A stretch of 64,000 nucleotides of DNA from positions 25,494,954 to 25,558,953 of the forward strand of contig CP154954.1 in the NCBI GenBank assembly GCA_039621445.1. Direction: 5' to 3'. Source of the stretch: Euglena gracilis. Its lineage: Eukaryota; Euglenida; Euglenophyceae; Euglenales. A model generated the notes under the pieces. It saw nothing but the letters and a program-made list of their open reading frames with translations. It had not been told where the DNA came from and made no database searches. This document shows positions 35,853 to 48,664 of the stretch, one piece after another. Every line of letters starts with the position of its first letter. Within the stretch, counting starts at the first letter, position 1. The position numbers were made by a program, and so were the translations under genes.

Positions 35853-37611
35853 TACCAATGCCAACATATGAAACAGCCCATTTGATGCCGATTTATCGAC
35901 CAAATAACCCCATGTGGTTAGGCGTGGATCTTGCACCTAACTTTTTCTTTGGTCGGTGTGTGAATTTGCATCTTGAAAACTCTTGATTTTGGTGGATTGG
36001 GGTCCAGTTTTTGAATTACGTGTGGCACACGGACCCTCCGTTTGTTGAATTTAACGATTGTATGGTGATGAACACCTGGATGGATGGTGCATTGTTCTGG
36101 GGTTTTTGGCATGTCGCCGAGTTGTGAAACCCCCGGGATTACCCTCCCCGAAGTGAAAAAATTGACAAAAATATACAAAACCCCGGAACCCTCTTTCCTG
36201 CGTAACAACTACCAGCACCAGGTGGTTTTCTGGAGGTGGGGTGGCAGGTCCACCCCTTCGCTTGCTTTCTGAATCCCTGCACCACTTAGGCGTCGCAGCT
36301 CGCGCTTATGTGTGTGATCTGTGGGGATCAGGTCCAGGTGGGCCCATCCGCCAGCGTAGCATACGTTCCCGAGCCCAAAGCGTCTTCCATGCTGCACAGC
36401 ACCCACCTCAAGAGGGGTAGCCTCGGTTTCCCTGCCATGGATCATGCCAATCCCCCCGACCAGCCTGATTTGTCCTGCACGCTGTTGCCTCCCCCCCCCC
36501 TTTCTCCCATTCAGGCTGCCCTCAGCCCTGTGGCACAAGAAGACCTGCCAGAGCCGGAGTATTATATCTGAGCCACCGACCGGTCTTCACCCCTGCCAGT
36601 TTTTAATTCTGTGCCATTGAGTGGCGTTTTGGCCACTTCTATCAGTGTTTGCTGCAGGGCCCAATTGAATCTCCATTCCATTTCTCCGACCCTTCTTCCC
36701 CCTGGGATCGAAGTCCTGCCGAACCCCACACTGGACCACCGGGGCTGGACTCCGGGGTTGTTGGGGGGCTGGATTCCCATGCCCAGCCTGAGTTTCTGGT
36801 GGTCCTTGAAGATAGTTATGGTGGTGCGGTAACAGCCACCATGGCAACAGTGGGATGGATAGGGACAGTGCCGTGGGGTTGCTTCTTCCAAACGCTGCTT
36901 CTTCCAAACGCTGAGGCACAGGTGAGATGCTGCCAATAGACTCTCCCCAAGATTCAATTGTCTGCCGCACTGTACTGCCTCCCCCTCTCCAATGCTTCAA
37001 TGTACACCACACGCCACCTGTTGGGTGATTGCCTGGCTATGATTCTGTTGAGGGGGGGGGGGGTGGATGATTGGCTGCGGGTTTGGGGTTTGGTGACGCC
37101 AGGGCACCTCGCACTGGCCGGAGTATGCCACCCCAGAGTCAAAAGGGTTCTTGTCTTCAACACCTCTGTCGGCATTGCAACATGGTGTCAGGATTATGAT
37201 CACACCACCCAGGGCTTCCATGGTCCTTCTTGGTTTTTATAAGATGTCTGTAGGACAAATTCTTTTCTGACGCTCTTGTGTGTTTTTGGGGTGGACGTAT
37301 GTGCATACGTGTTCTCTATCTGTACATTTATGCATTATGGCAAAAGTTGTCTGCGGTATTCCAGCCACCAGAGAAAATTTGGTGCATTGGACTGATAGGT
37401 ATGCCGTTGGGAAGTTGGGAAGCATTAATCAGCTGCATCCATTTGTTCGCCATCCATTTGGCAGTTTCTCTGAGGCGAAATCCATGAAAGTTTTTTCTCC
37501 AAAAAAAATTGGGCCCAGGACCTCCCCCAAGAGAAAAGTAATTCCCTGGTATGATGATTTTGATGTGTTTCAATGATATAAACATTTTATCACTGAGTGG
37601 TATATCATAAA
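35853..37611. other. spacer with one moderately protein-like frame
   Basis: The plus frame 36308-36571 (88 codons to a TGA) is Ser/Pro-rich, with VAYVPEPKASSMLHSTHLKR and an end EDLPEPEYYI. It could be a terminal exon. The minus strand of 36209-37175 shows several broken overlapping frames without a recognisable family. Confidence 0.3.
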
Positions 37612-38042
37612 CCCCCCCAAAAAATAAGACCCGGGTCTTATTTTGATTCGTTGCTGGAAGCCTCCAGGGGGGTCTTATCTTTGGGGGGGGTCTTATTTTT
37701 GGATTTTTGCTTGACCGACCTGGGAGCGAGAAAAAAAAACACCGTTTTTCAGGTTCCCAAGAGCACTAAAATTTTTCCTTCGGCGCTTCGCGCCATGTGC
37801 AAATTGGTGTGAGCTGACATTTAGCATGTTTTTGCATTTCAAAAATCGAAAGATTTTGAAATTTTCATCGTTTTTGTGTATGAAATTGGGGTTTTTGGTA
37901 ATTTTAAAAAAAATTGCCGTCCCCGGCGCTTCGCACCGTCAGGGGGGGTCTTATTTATGGGGGGGGTCTTATTTTTGGTTTTTTGCTCAATCGGCCCAGG
38001 GGGGGTCTTATTTTGGGGGGGGGTCTTATTTGGGGGTGTTAC
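37612..38042 (+). repeat. repeat family R, near-complete copy
   Basis: The left end (ACCCCCCCAAAAAATAAGAC) and the right end (GGGTCTTATTTGGGGGTGTT) are inverted, each made of repeated AATAAGACC-type motifs. The centre holds TTTTGCATTTCAAAAATCGA and the hairpins GGCGCTTCGCGCC (37782-37794) and GGCGCTTCGCACC (37925-37937). It matches 47400-47870 in inverse orientation over most of its length. Confidence 0.75.
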
Positions 38043-38561
38043 ATAAGTGTGTGTGTGTGTGTGTGTGTTTATCGTATTTGCGTACAGGATTTTTGGGAAA
38101 GTGGCTCACGTCAATGTGATGTGTATGGCTCCTCTTTTTTTTGGTCCAGAGCCAAAAGATCTCCAGCTGTGGGGTCTTCTTAGAATTGGGCAGGCTTCTG
38201 TTTGACTGGGAAGGCCTCCAGTAGGGTCGGGGGGGTCCAGTGCCAGACTCCGTGGGGGTCCCGGGCTGGAGGGTTTCGGCGAAGCGCCGCAATTGTTTTG
38301 CGCGCCGGGCCGTGTGGATGGGCGGCACCCCCATCCCCCAGTACCCCCACCCAACACCCCCCACCACCCCACCACCCCACCACCACCACCACCACCACCC
38401 CAGCACCCCAGTCTTAGCAATACACCTCACTCAACAGTCTTAGCAACTCACCTGGACCATGGTTGTGCTGCCCCCCACTCCGAACCCGACCCAGTGGTTC
38501 GGATTTGAGGTTAGGGGGTCGTCCCCTCCCCTCCTTGGGGGGGGTCCCCGGCCCCGGTGGT
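38043..38561. other. GT tract, spacer and CCA repeats
   Basis: A GT tract at 38047-38068 and CCA/CCCA repeats at about 38343-38410. 38195-38300 is GC-rich with no recognised frame. Confidence 0.5.
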
Positions 38562-38755
38562 AAGCTTCGCTCTTACTCTAAAGAGATAAGAGCTCAGCGA
38601 CGCCCCCATTTGCGGTTACCCCCCTCCTCCCAGATTGAATTTTTTTGGAGCTTGTAACCCGACCGAGGGATTTTGCTTTTCCCCTTCAATGACAATCTTT
38701 GGTGGGTTTTGGGGTGTCGGGGGGTTTAAGGGGGAGGGCAAGCCTCTATGATTCC
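38562..38755 (+). repeat. chimeric repeat: family Q tail joined to family U
   Basis: 38562-38603 equals the terminal block of family Q (GTAAGCTTCGCTCTTACTCT, AGAGATAAGAGCTCAGCGAC). Directly after it, 38605-38755 equals family U (32510-32670). Confidence 0.65.
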
Positions 38756-39369
38756 ATCCCCCACCTCCCAAGCAGATGTCGGCCACCAACCCCATCCCAG
38801 CAGTTGCGTAGCTGGCACTGCCTCCGGAACGAGACTCTCCCTTCGAAACCGTGCCCTATCCCCCTCTCCTCCCTTGTTCTGCAGCGGGATGGCTGACGCC
38901 CGACATGAGTGTACCCTGGCGCAAACCTGTGAGGCCTGGGTTTTTTGCCATTGGTTTGATGCCGCGTTGGGGTTCTTTGAATTTTCCTAAAAAAAAACAT
39001 ATGTCAATTGTAAAAAAAAAACCACATATTTATACAAATGTATTTAAGAGAACATTGTAGAAGGAGGAGGAGAAAATTTGATGACTCAATGAATGATTTG
39101 AAATGGTGTATTTCTTGGGACAATACTTTTTAGGATGGCATCAGACCCAGTCCCACCCAAAGACGCACTCCCATCATTTTTGTCATTGAACCGTGCCCAC
39201 CACCCGGCGATTGATTGCCCCAAAGGGAGGAAATCCAAGTTTAAAGTTCTGATTTAAACGAATTTAAACGAACGTGCATTTGGGAAACAATGCATTTGCG
39301 CGGCTCATTTTGGACAAAAATGTGACTGCCGTGAATATTTTGTGTGCGTGTGTATTTGGATGAAATGCA
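38756..39369. other. spacer, no supported gene
   Basis: Becomes AT-richer to the right. No exon is recognised. Confidence 0.4.
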
Positions 39370-40270
39370 ATTATTTATATAATATATTTATTAGTATTTA
39401 TATTAATATTAATATCAATATTAATATTAATATTAATATCAATATTAATATTAATATTAATATTAGCATTAACATTTATGTCAATATTCACATTCATATT
39501 CACATTCATATACTTAATAATATGATATCCATATTCATATGAATATGAATATGAATATGAATATGTATATTAATATCAATATTCATATTCATTTCAACAT
39601 GAATATGAATATGAATATGAATATGTATTTCTGTATTAATATAAATCTTAACATGAATATGAATATAAATCATAATATTAATACGAATATTAATATTGAT
39701 ATTCATATTAATATTGATATTAATATTAATGAAGAGGAAGAGGAAGATGAAGAGGAAGAGGAAGAGGCACGGAAGAGGAGGAGGAAGCTGCGAGAGAAGA
39801 GGAAGATGAAGAGCAAGAGGTATAGAGGAAGAGGAGAGGAGAGAGAGAGGAAGACTACGAGTAATGGGAGAGGAAGGTTAAGATTAAGAGTAAGAGGAAG
39901 ATGTGAAGAGGAAGAGGAAGAGAAAGAGGAACGAGAAGAGGAAGAGGCAAAGTGAATAGGCAGAAGGGAAGCGAGAGGGGAAGAAGAGTAGGAGGAAGAG
40001 AATAGGCAAGAAGGGGAGAATCGAGACGAAGAGGAAGAGGGAAGAGCAAGAAGAAGAGGAAGAGGAAGAGGAAGAGAAAAAAAAAGAAGAGGAATATTAT
40101 TAGTATTATTATATTGATATTAATATTAATATTAGTATCAATATTATATTAATATTAATATTAATTTAATATTAATATTAATATTAATATTAATATTAAT
40201 ATTAATATAATTATTGATATCAATAATAATATTAATATTAATATCAATATTAATATTAATATCAATATTG
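39370..40270 (+). repeat. AATATT array, GAAGAG array, AATATT array
   Basis: 39370-39730 is AT-rich with AATATT and ATGAAT units. 39730-40095 is purine-rich with GAAGAG units, almost all G and A on the plus strand. 40095-40270 is AATATT again. Open frames here (NININ, EEEEE, ILILI runs) are artefacts. Confidence 0.95.
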
Positions 40271-40654
40271 TGTGAAGGTCAGGAGGCTTTGAAAACAAGG
40301 TGACAAAACATGGAGGGAGAGGATCTCCTGAAGGTGGGTGAGCAGCTTCCCGATAACGGTACACGTCCACTGGCACCAATTTTAGGATCCCAACGGCCTT
40401 GCCACTGGCCTGCGGCCTGGGCTCCGCTGTTGCAGCCACATCAGCTGTTGATGCTTCAGCACCCACCAGACCGGCATTCACCTCCCCGGTGCAACAACAC
40501 CCAGTTTTAGCGGCCACGTTATACCCCGCAACCGGGGCGTGAGACTGGGGGGACGACGTGGTGCCAGTGCATCGCAACCGGCAGCCGGAGAAAGGTAGCC
40601 CTGAAGCCCTGAAGCACCCGTTATTTTGGGTGCAAGGAATTGTTGAACCTTTAC
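40271..40654. other. spacer, no supported gene
   Basis: The frames at 40161-40577 (minus) and 40310-40510 (plus) have no recognised domain. Confidence 0.35.
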
Positions 40655-41890
40655 CCCTCGTTTGGTTGTATGAAAGCGGTGGGACTCACTCCCCTCAAAT
40701 TATGCACAAAGCTTGGTGTGTTTTACGCTTTTCAAAGGAAAAATGGTGGAGAATAACCAGAAAACGGACTCCGGTCCGACACATGCCGGGTATTTCAAGT
40801 GCCAATTTTTGTCTTCTTGTAACGCATTACTGTTGCAGAAAGGGTGTTCCAACAGTCACAGGTCCTTGCACGTCATCAATTCATTACGCGTATCTGCCAA
40901 ACAGGTGAGGCCAAAACAGCCGGCCTTATGGGCCGGGGAACAGCAGTGCAAATGTATACACGTAAGCCAGGCAATTTTTAGCCAGTCAGAGCGTTCCAGT
41001 GAACAGTAAACAGAATCTCTCACCACAAATTTTATCACCACGTATTCGTTGTGCGAATCAATGGTTGGCGTGAGGAATTGTGTTTGCCAGCCGTCATGGA
41101 CGAGGAGATAGTATCGCACAGCTGACATGTGTTGGTGCGCGCATTTGCGCGCACCAACACAATGTGTTTGTGTGCGCTATGGCTCCTACAAACACATTAT
41201 TTTGAAGTGAATTATTAAATGTTGGTGCGCGCATTTGCGCAAATGCGCAAACAAGTGTTATTGTGTTTATTTGCGCAAATGCGCGCACCAACACGTCTAT
41301 CGCATTCAAAAACCTCGTAGAATCATCGTCCTCATCAGTGTGCTTTAACACAGACATGTTGTTCGTTGCCTCCCATTGTACAAAACCATCCACATGTCAG
41401 TTTCCCCAAGATGTTGGTTTGCGCATTTGCGCGCACCAACAAATTGTGTTTGTGCGTGCATTTGCGCCCACAAACGTGTATTTTTTCTTTCTATAATGTT
41501 TTCTATAATGTTGTGCATTTATTTGCGCCTACCAACACACATCAGTTCCGTGATGGCTGGCTGACGTAGTCTGCAGTATGTGATGTAAGAAGGCTCTGTG
41601 TGTTCTTACAGGCGGCTGCAGAACCAAAGCCAGTTCCTTCACCACGTCAGCACCAGTTCCAAGTGTCGTAACAGCCGGTGTGTGTTTCCCATCTGTTTGA
41701 TGTACAAGAGCACCAATCACACCCTCCATCCTCTTTGCATCAGTCGCTGAGCAACATGCGTACCAAACCACCTGGAGTCACATCCCCTCAACAATGGGGT
41801 GCAATAGTTCATAAGCTGTCTTGCGTGTGTCAGGGTGCAGGGTCCCAGAAATTGCGTAAAATTTGCGCATTTGCGCAAATGCGCACATTT
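40655..41890 (+). repeat. palindrome-rich repeat family P, copy 2
   Basis: Matches 140-1345 in order: the left block (TTGGTTGTATGAAAGCGGTGG), the block GAAAGGGTGTTCCAACAGTCA, then palindromic boxes of the form TTGGTGCGCGCATTTGCGCG (41131, 41221, 41270, 41415, 41450, 41520, 41859). The boxes here contain an extra GC step compared with copy 1. The copy lies between two AATATT arrays. Confidence 0.65.
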
Positions 41891-41924
41891 CAAAGAAAAA
41901 CCCGCGAATCCGGCCGCCTAATTA

Positions 41925-42265
41925 TTAATATGAATGTTAATATTAATATTAATATGAATAATAATATTAATATTAATATGAATATTAATATTAATATGAA
42001 TATGAATAATAATATTTATAATAATATCAATATCAATATCAATATTAATTTTAATATTCATATTATTAATAATAATATTATTAATATTAATATTAATATT
42101 AATATTAATATTAATATTAATATTAATATTTATATTAATATCAATATTAATATTAATTAAATATGAACATGAATATTTATATCAATATTCAATTTAATAT
42201 TAGCATTAATATTAATATTAATATTAATATTGATATATATATTATATATATATATATATTATATA
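41925..42265 (+). repeat. AATATT array
   Basis: AATATT and ATGAAT units ending in a TA tract (about 42230-42265). Same type as 39370-40270. Confidence 0.95.
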
Positions 42266-42419
42266 TATACTAAATATTGTTGTTTTTCTCGGTTTTTTTT
42301 TTTTTTAACCCGAGACTCAGGGTTAAAGTTTGTTTGAAAACGGCCATGTCATTCTTATAAATCAGACGCAATGGCTCAATCCCCAGAGAGAATGGGAGGG
42401 GCAGTGGTTTTCACTTTCT

Positions 42420-42459
42420 GGAACACGCACTCACACACACGCACAGACACACTCACACT

Positions 42460-42494
<35 letters not shown>

Positions 42495-42538
42495 AGAGAG
42501 ACGCACAGACACAGACAGACACACACACATGTGCACAG

Positions 42539-42569
<31 letters not shown>

Positions 42570-42790
42570 CGGACGGACAGACAGATGGACAGACAGACGG
42601 AGAGACAGACACAGACAAGCACACACAGACACGCACATAAACACAGATAGGCACACACACAGCCAGACACACACGCTTACACACTCAATACACACACACA
42701 ACACAACACACACACACACACAACACAACACAATACACACAACACAACACAAAATACACGCACAACACCCACACACACGCGCGCGCGCGC
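42420..42790 (+). repeat. CA microsatellite field with ACAG variants
   Basis: CA dinucleotides interrupted by ACAG and ACGG units, ending in a GC dinucleotide run (42779-42790). Confidence 0.95.
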
Positions 42791-45700
42791 ATTTCAAAGA
42801 CCCCAGCCCCTAAGGCCCTCTTGCAGGTCTGCCTGCCCCACCTTCCTCCCCGTCTCCGGCAGGGTGCTGGGGCTCCGCATTGCGGGGCAACCGTCCATTG
42901 CCTCAGGTGTGGGGGGAAGGGGCCCCTTGAGTGATTGAGTTGCCGGGCTCGGCAGTGGAGGACAGGCGGGGAAGGCCGCAAACTGCATTGAGGGCCAATC
43001 AAGGCGTGGTCTTTTTCCTTTGTGGCATATGAATATGAAATGAATTTGGGGTTCGTTAGCGGGCTGGGGGTAGCGTGCACAGGGTTTAAAATGGACTGCA
43101 ATGTATTGGATTGGTGGTGAGAGAAAATCTGGACGTTTTGGCTTAGGGTGGTGTGCTAAGGGGGGCCCCAAACACGTTTTTGCACGTTTTTTAAGATTTT
43201 TTTAAAAAAAATTGTCATTTTTTTGCTTTCCTTTGGTTTTTCCCCATCGCTGCTCAAAAAAATGTTTTTGATTTTGAGAAATGCTTTTTTTTTTTGGACC
43301 CAATTTTCCCTCAGACCGGACTTTTTGTCAATGATTGTCATTTGACCTTTTTGGGGGGGCCCAACAAATTGTATTTTTTTAGAATCAGTTCTCAGAATTG
43401 CAACGTTCATTTGCACTTCTTTTCCACAACCCCCAAAAAAGGCAATAAATCAAATTACTTGTTTTTTTTCTTAGTTTTTTTTTTCTGTGGTTTTTGTGGG
43501 TTTTTTTGCCATCTCTTTGTGGTTTTTGGGGGTTTTGCTTCCCATTTTTTGATAGTCCATGTTGGGAAGGAAGGAGGAAAACATGCAAACGAGTTTTTTT
43601 TTCCATGTTTGTGGTTTTTTTTAGTTTTTGGCAAATTCTCAGTTTTCGAGTTTTCAGGACAGGACTCCAGATGGACATAACCTTAGAATTGCGCACAATT
43701 TTCAAGAAAATTATTTGTTTGATTTTCATGTTTTTTTGACATCCAAATGGAAAGATATTTCCAATCCCTTATGTCCCTTATGTCAAGGAATCGACCATGC
43801 GAAGTTCCAGAAAAAAACTGCTGACGCCAACGAAACGTGCCTTTTTACCTTTCCCCCCGTTGTCCTTGACACGGCTGGTCTATGACACCCCCCCCTCCCT
43901 GCCAACCGCATTTTTCTGGCACCCAAAATGCCATTTTCTTTATGGCACAGTGCACATGACACGGCGTGTCCATGACACCCCCCCCCGTGTGAGCCGCACT
44001 TTCCCCGTATTTCGGCGGGTCAAGGACGGGGGTGGAAGGCACACATTTTTCTGGAATAGAAGGCCCGAAAATGGTGTCGATCCCGCCTTGGCTTTGGTGA
44101 GACCGTCACAACTTTTTTTTTCACCCCTCTTCCCCCATCGAACCGTGTGGCGCGCCACCTCGTTTTCCAGGTTGACCCATCAGGAATCGCATTGGTTCCC
44201 ATCCTGCGGCCAAGGTGCATCCAGTCCAAGGTTGGCATGTCGTTGGAAGGGCTGGGGCTTTGTTGTCCCCAAAATTGATCCCAAAAAGTTGGTCCCCCCC
44301 TTCCACCCCCCTACTTGGTTAAATGAAATCCCAGAATATTTTTTAGATTTTTCAGGCAATTAACACCCCGGCCGAAAAACTAAGTGTTTTAACGTCAAGC
44401 CATTTTAAAGAAGAAAGTTTGGTGTGCAGGTGGGCAACTCGAAACGGTTCTGGCTGCATCGTGGCGGTGGGAGTGGATTGCCAGAGTTGCGCCGGAACGG
44501 AAATGGACCACCTGGCAAATGTCCCCAACTTCTGCTGGGGGGTTGTCCCCCTTGCAGCCGCAGCAGCAAATCTCAGGGATCGGTGGGAAACTTTCAGCAA
44601 AGTTGGATTCGGAACTCCGCCTGTCATCTGGTTTGGCCAGACAGTTCAAGACTGATCAGTCACCCCACAAACCCCCCGTTAGAAGGGAGGGGGGAGCCCC
44701 CCCCCCTCCCTGTCCTGTGGGTCACCCCGAACCTCCGCCCCACCGCCCTCCGCATTTTCCAGAGCTTGCATTTTCCGGCCATATTCCTCCGTCAGTTCCG
44801 AAAGAATGTTTCTTTCCAAAACGCCATGGGGAGTGAGTGGGGAGGGGGGGGGAGTTGCTCTGTCCCTCTGTCCACAACCACCAGCCAGGTGCTGGTGGTT
44901 GTGGAAGAAGTTGATGTCTTTGTTTTGGCGAATGGCGCTTTGAAATCTCTCTCTTCTGAATCAGCGTTGCTGGGGAAACTCTTGGGGGGGGGGGGGCTCC
45001 TTGCCGACCCGAGAGTGTGTGCTTTTGGGGGAAGTGTGTTGTCAGTGGGTGTGGTGCGCGTGTGTTGTCAGTCTGTATTGCGGTTCCGCCCCAGGCTGGC
45101 AGGCAGGACATCGTCAGGGGTGACGACTTAGATATCGACTGAGAAATACCGCACCAGCTTAGAAATCTCCCCCCCCCCAGCGGTCCAATCCCAGGGCTGC
45201 CAGAGAAACTGGGGGTGCCTGGGACGTGAACTTGGGGTGCGTGGGGAGGGTGTTGTTGCTGGATCAGCAAATTCTTGGCAAGCATTCAAACATTCGGGGT
45301 GCCAGCATTTCATCCGTCCAATGCCGAAGACCGGTTGGGATGCTAGAAAGAGAGGTTGGTGGACATTGGCCCAGGAATCCAGTCTGCCTAGACATTCTGC
45401 GCCCCATCCCACCTGGGTCTCATAGTGTGTCCTCCCTTGCCCACTTGAAGCAAACCAAACATTTGCAATGGGAATGTATGTGCATCAATTGTCTGGTTGT
45501 TGTTTCTGAGATAAATTATGTTTCCAAGGTCGAGTCTCTCTTATACAACTCGTTTTGTGGCCACAGCTCTGTCACCCATTTGGTCATTGATAGTATTTCC
45601 TGGAAAATTCGACATTTTTAGTTTCTGGGCTTTGTCACATTTTTCAAACAAGTTTCAAGGATTACCGCCTTGTCTAAGACACACCGTGCCGTTGACACAC

Positions 45701-46899
45701 ACTCCGTGTGAACGGCACTTTTCTGGGCAACAGTGGCGTTGGCGCGCCGTGTCATTGACGCACTGCCTGTGTCAACGACAAATTCCCTGAACTTTTGCAT
45801 GTCTTGGACAGGGGGGAACTCAAATTGAAGGTGAAAGCTTTTAAATAAACGCTGTCCAAGTGGTGTAATTGAATGCTTTTGGGTGCTTATGGGTGCCCTT
45901 CATTCACGGCCTTGTCCGAAAACTTGCAAAATCCACATGTTTATGGATCTCAACTCGAGTAGAGTCAATATCTTAGTTTGATGCACTGTTGAATGAAAAA
46001 TGTTGTGAGCAGAGTGGGATAAAACGGAGGAGGAAAGAAATGTGAAAATGAATTAAATTGAAAAGGTCCATATTTTCCGCATTGAGATTATGTGAATAAA
46101 GAATAATAAAAAAATGGCAATGTCACACCTGTCCTGCCAAAACGGACACCTCACAAAACGTAAAACCTGCAGAAAATTCATCAGGAAATCAAAATGTTTT
46201 TCGAATGTGAACAGGACTGAGCGAGAAGTTTTTTTTAACCATTGAATCACTGTGTTTGTCTTTTTATTGCCAAGCCTTGATCTTGTGGGGCAATAAAGAC
46301 AGGAAATGAACATCTTTGACAACAAAGGACGCGTTTTGGAGGATGCAGATTCCATGATTTACAAAAGGAATGTAATGAAACAGGCACTGTGCTGTTTTTG
46401 TCTTGCAATGCGAACCCAGAAAAGGGTCATAGTCGGTTTAGTTGTGGATGCTGATGGCAATGGCAGTACAATATGAGTGACTACAATTTCTTGGGCTCTG
46501 GGTTTGGGTTTGTATCTGGGGTCCTTCAAATTTCGGTGCTGCTTCCTTGTGTATTCCATTGCACGTTCTGGGACGGTGGTGGATAAAGGACAGCGGAGAC
46601 ATTCATTTCTGCGCTTCATTGTGCTCCCTGGGTGGGGATGGAGGGACAAAGACACAACTCACTCCCACCCGCTCATTTGCGACCCACTCCCGCCGCACCG
46701 TTTGCCCGACGCCATTCGCTGACTGCAGCCAATGGCCGTCCGCCACCCCCCTCCCCAGTGAGGTCTGCCGGCGTCCGTTGCAACACAACCGCCAGGGCGG
46801 GTTTTGATTGTCGGGCTTTCCATCCAGTACAGGCCACGCGCCACCCGAACTGTTCCTTGGGCCGCACTACTGGCCGCGGGATGTGTCTCGAAGAAAATC
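42791..46899. other. spacer with hairpin units and T-rich DNA
   Basis: 43170-43740 is T-rich on the plus strand without an exon. 43866-44010 and 45676-45795 hold two diverged sets of about 60-base units built on GACACGGCGTGTC..TGACAC and CCGTGTGAGCCGCACTTT. The frames at 44424-45131 (plus), 44722-45285 (minus) and 46359-46655 (minus) have no recognised family. 45830-46400 is AT-rich. Confidence 0.35.
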
Positions 46900-46907
46900 C
46901 CCCCGGC

Positions 46908-47315
46908 CAGGCTTTTGCTTAAGGGATTGCAGTACCCCCCAGGGGGGGGGGGGGGCTGGATCGCAGCTAGTCCAAATTTGGCTAGTGGGATTTCTAGCAG
47001 ACCCCCGGGGGAGTCTGGGGGGGGGTCTGCTAGCAGGGCTAGCTAGTGGGAAATTTTTTTTCCAGTGACCGGCGCGAAGCGCCGAAATTTTTTTTTTGGG
47101 ACCCCCCAAAATGGCCAAAAATGCCCGTTTTTGGCTATTTTGGGGAATTTTTGGAACAAAAACAGCCAAAAACCTATTAAAACCCTCATTTTTAAGACCT
47201 AGCTAGAGCCCCCTCCCCCCCCGGGGGGAGGGGGGTCTAGCTAGTCCACTTTTTCCAGTGTCTAGCCGATTGGCTAGCCAGTACCCCCCCCCGGGGGTCC
47301 TTAAGCAAAAGCCTG
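46908..47315 (+). mobile_element. CAGGCTTTTGC-ended element, perfect 8-base duplication
   Basis: The ends CAGGCTTTTGCTTAAGG and CCTTAAGCAAAAGCCTG are exact inverted repeats. Both flanks are CCCCCGGC (46900-46907 and 47316-47323). The interior shows CTAGCTAG motifs, G/C tracts and the hairpin GGCGCGAAGCGCC (47071-47083). Partial relatives lie at about 23493-23770 and 63140-63945. Confidence 0.93.
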
Positions 47316-47399
47316 CCCCCGGCGAACAATGAACAGTGAATAGTTGCGGGGTCGTGTTTGGTGAGTGTTGCTGTAGCACAGCCTGTCATGAGCAGGTAA

Positions 47400-47870
47400 A
47401 CCCCCCGCAAAAAACCCCCCCCCAAAAATAAGACCCCCCCAAAATAAGACTCCCCCTGGGCCGATCGAGCAAAAATCCAAAAATAAGACCCCCCCAAAAA
47501 TAAGACCCCCCCCCTGACGGCGCGAAGCGCCGGGGACGGTGAAAATTTTCCTAAAATTTACCAAAAACCCCAATTTCATACACAAAAACGATGAAATTTC
47601 AAAATTTTCAGATTTTTGAAGTGCAAAAAGCATGCTAAATGTCAATTTACACCAATTTACACATGCCTCGAAGCGCCGAACAAAAAATTATAGTGCTCTT
47701 GGGAACCTGAAAAATGGTGCTTTTTTCGGGCCCGGGTCAGTCAAGAAAAAATCCAAAAATAAGCCCCCCCAAAAATATGACCCCCCCTGGAAGCCAACGG
47801 ACCCAAAAATAAGACCCGGCCGGGTCTTATTTTGGGGGGGAATTACCCCTGGCACCCCCGGAGCAGATTT
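47400..47870 (-). repeat. repeat family R, near-complete inverted copy
   Basis: The ends are AAACCCCCCGCAAAAAACCC and GGTCTTATTTTGGGGGGGAA. The centre matches 37612-38042 read on the other strand (GATTTTTGAAGTGCAAAAAG), with the hairpin GGCGCGAAGCGCC at 47519-47531. Confidence 0.75.
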
Positions 47871-48296
47871 TAAAAAAGGCCCGCTCGGCACTCGAGGTTG
47901 TCCTTGCCAGTGTCAAACCCCATCCCCGACCCCGGCGGCGTTTTCTTTTTGTCCCTTGCCGCGCCTGTGCCACACAGACGATTGTCCGTGGACCGGGGCA
48001 TCACGGCACACGAGCAGGCACTCGTCGCACTTCTTCGCGGTAATTCCTCCGTCCCCTCTCGGGACGCCTTCGGCAATCACGCAGTCTCCTCGTTCAGGCC
48101 TCAGATCTATAAAAAATCTCTCCCGACATAAAATCTTTGAAAGTGAGCAGCTGATCGGGTTGGTGAGACCCTGAAAAGCACCCTAAGAAAGAATGAAGAA
48201 GAAGAAGAAATTTTGGATGGGCGATGGGCACTGTCCAAAAGCATTCTGCCGGACCCGATTACACGTGGTGGCATTGCAACCCTTGGCGTGGCGAGG
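47871..48296. other. spacer, no supported gene
   Basis: GC-rich at 47880-48100, with no frame that shows splice signals and a recognisable product. Confidence 0.3.
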
Positions 48297-48664
48297 CAGG
48301 GTTCGAAATAAGGAAAGTAGACAGGGTTCAGTTTGGGCCCAACCCTCCCCCCAAACCGGAGGGGGGGTCCACACCAACCTGGGGAGAAGGACCCCCCAAA
48401 AGGTCAAATTTTTCCTTCTTTTACCCCAATTTTATTTACTTTTTGGCATTTTTGAAAAATGTTTTTTGGCAAAAATGCAATTTAATGCATTTTTTCCAAA
48501 GAAATGCCCCAAAATGGCATTTTCTGGCCGAATTGGGAGGCAAAAAAATTAGCCTGGCGCTTCGTGCCAGTCCAAAATCGGTCAGCCAAGCCGCCAATGC
48601 CCCCCCCCCCCCCCTGGACAGGGGGTCAACCCACCCCTCTGTCCTGCGCTTATATTGAACCCTG
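48297..48664 (+). mobile_element. CAGGGTTCG-ended element, flanks decayed
   Basis: The ends CAGGGTTCGAAATAAGG and CTTATATTGAACCCTG belong to the 14993 family, as does the interior (GGGGGGTCCACACCAACCTGG, TGGCGCTTCGTGCCA). The flanking 8-mers do not match convincingly, so this copy is older or one end is displaced. Confidence 0.65.

Noticed and set aside
36209-37242. Degenerate reverse transcriptase on the minus strand
   Set aside because: Several long broken frames, but no recognisable RT motif such as a Y/F-x-DD box.
39506-40577. NININ, EEEEE and ILILI frames
   Set aside because: They come from AATATT and GAAGAG arrays, with no protein signal.
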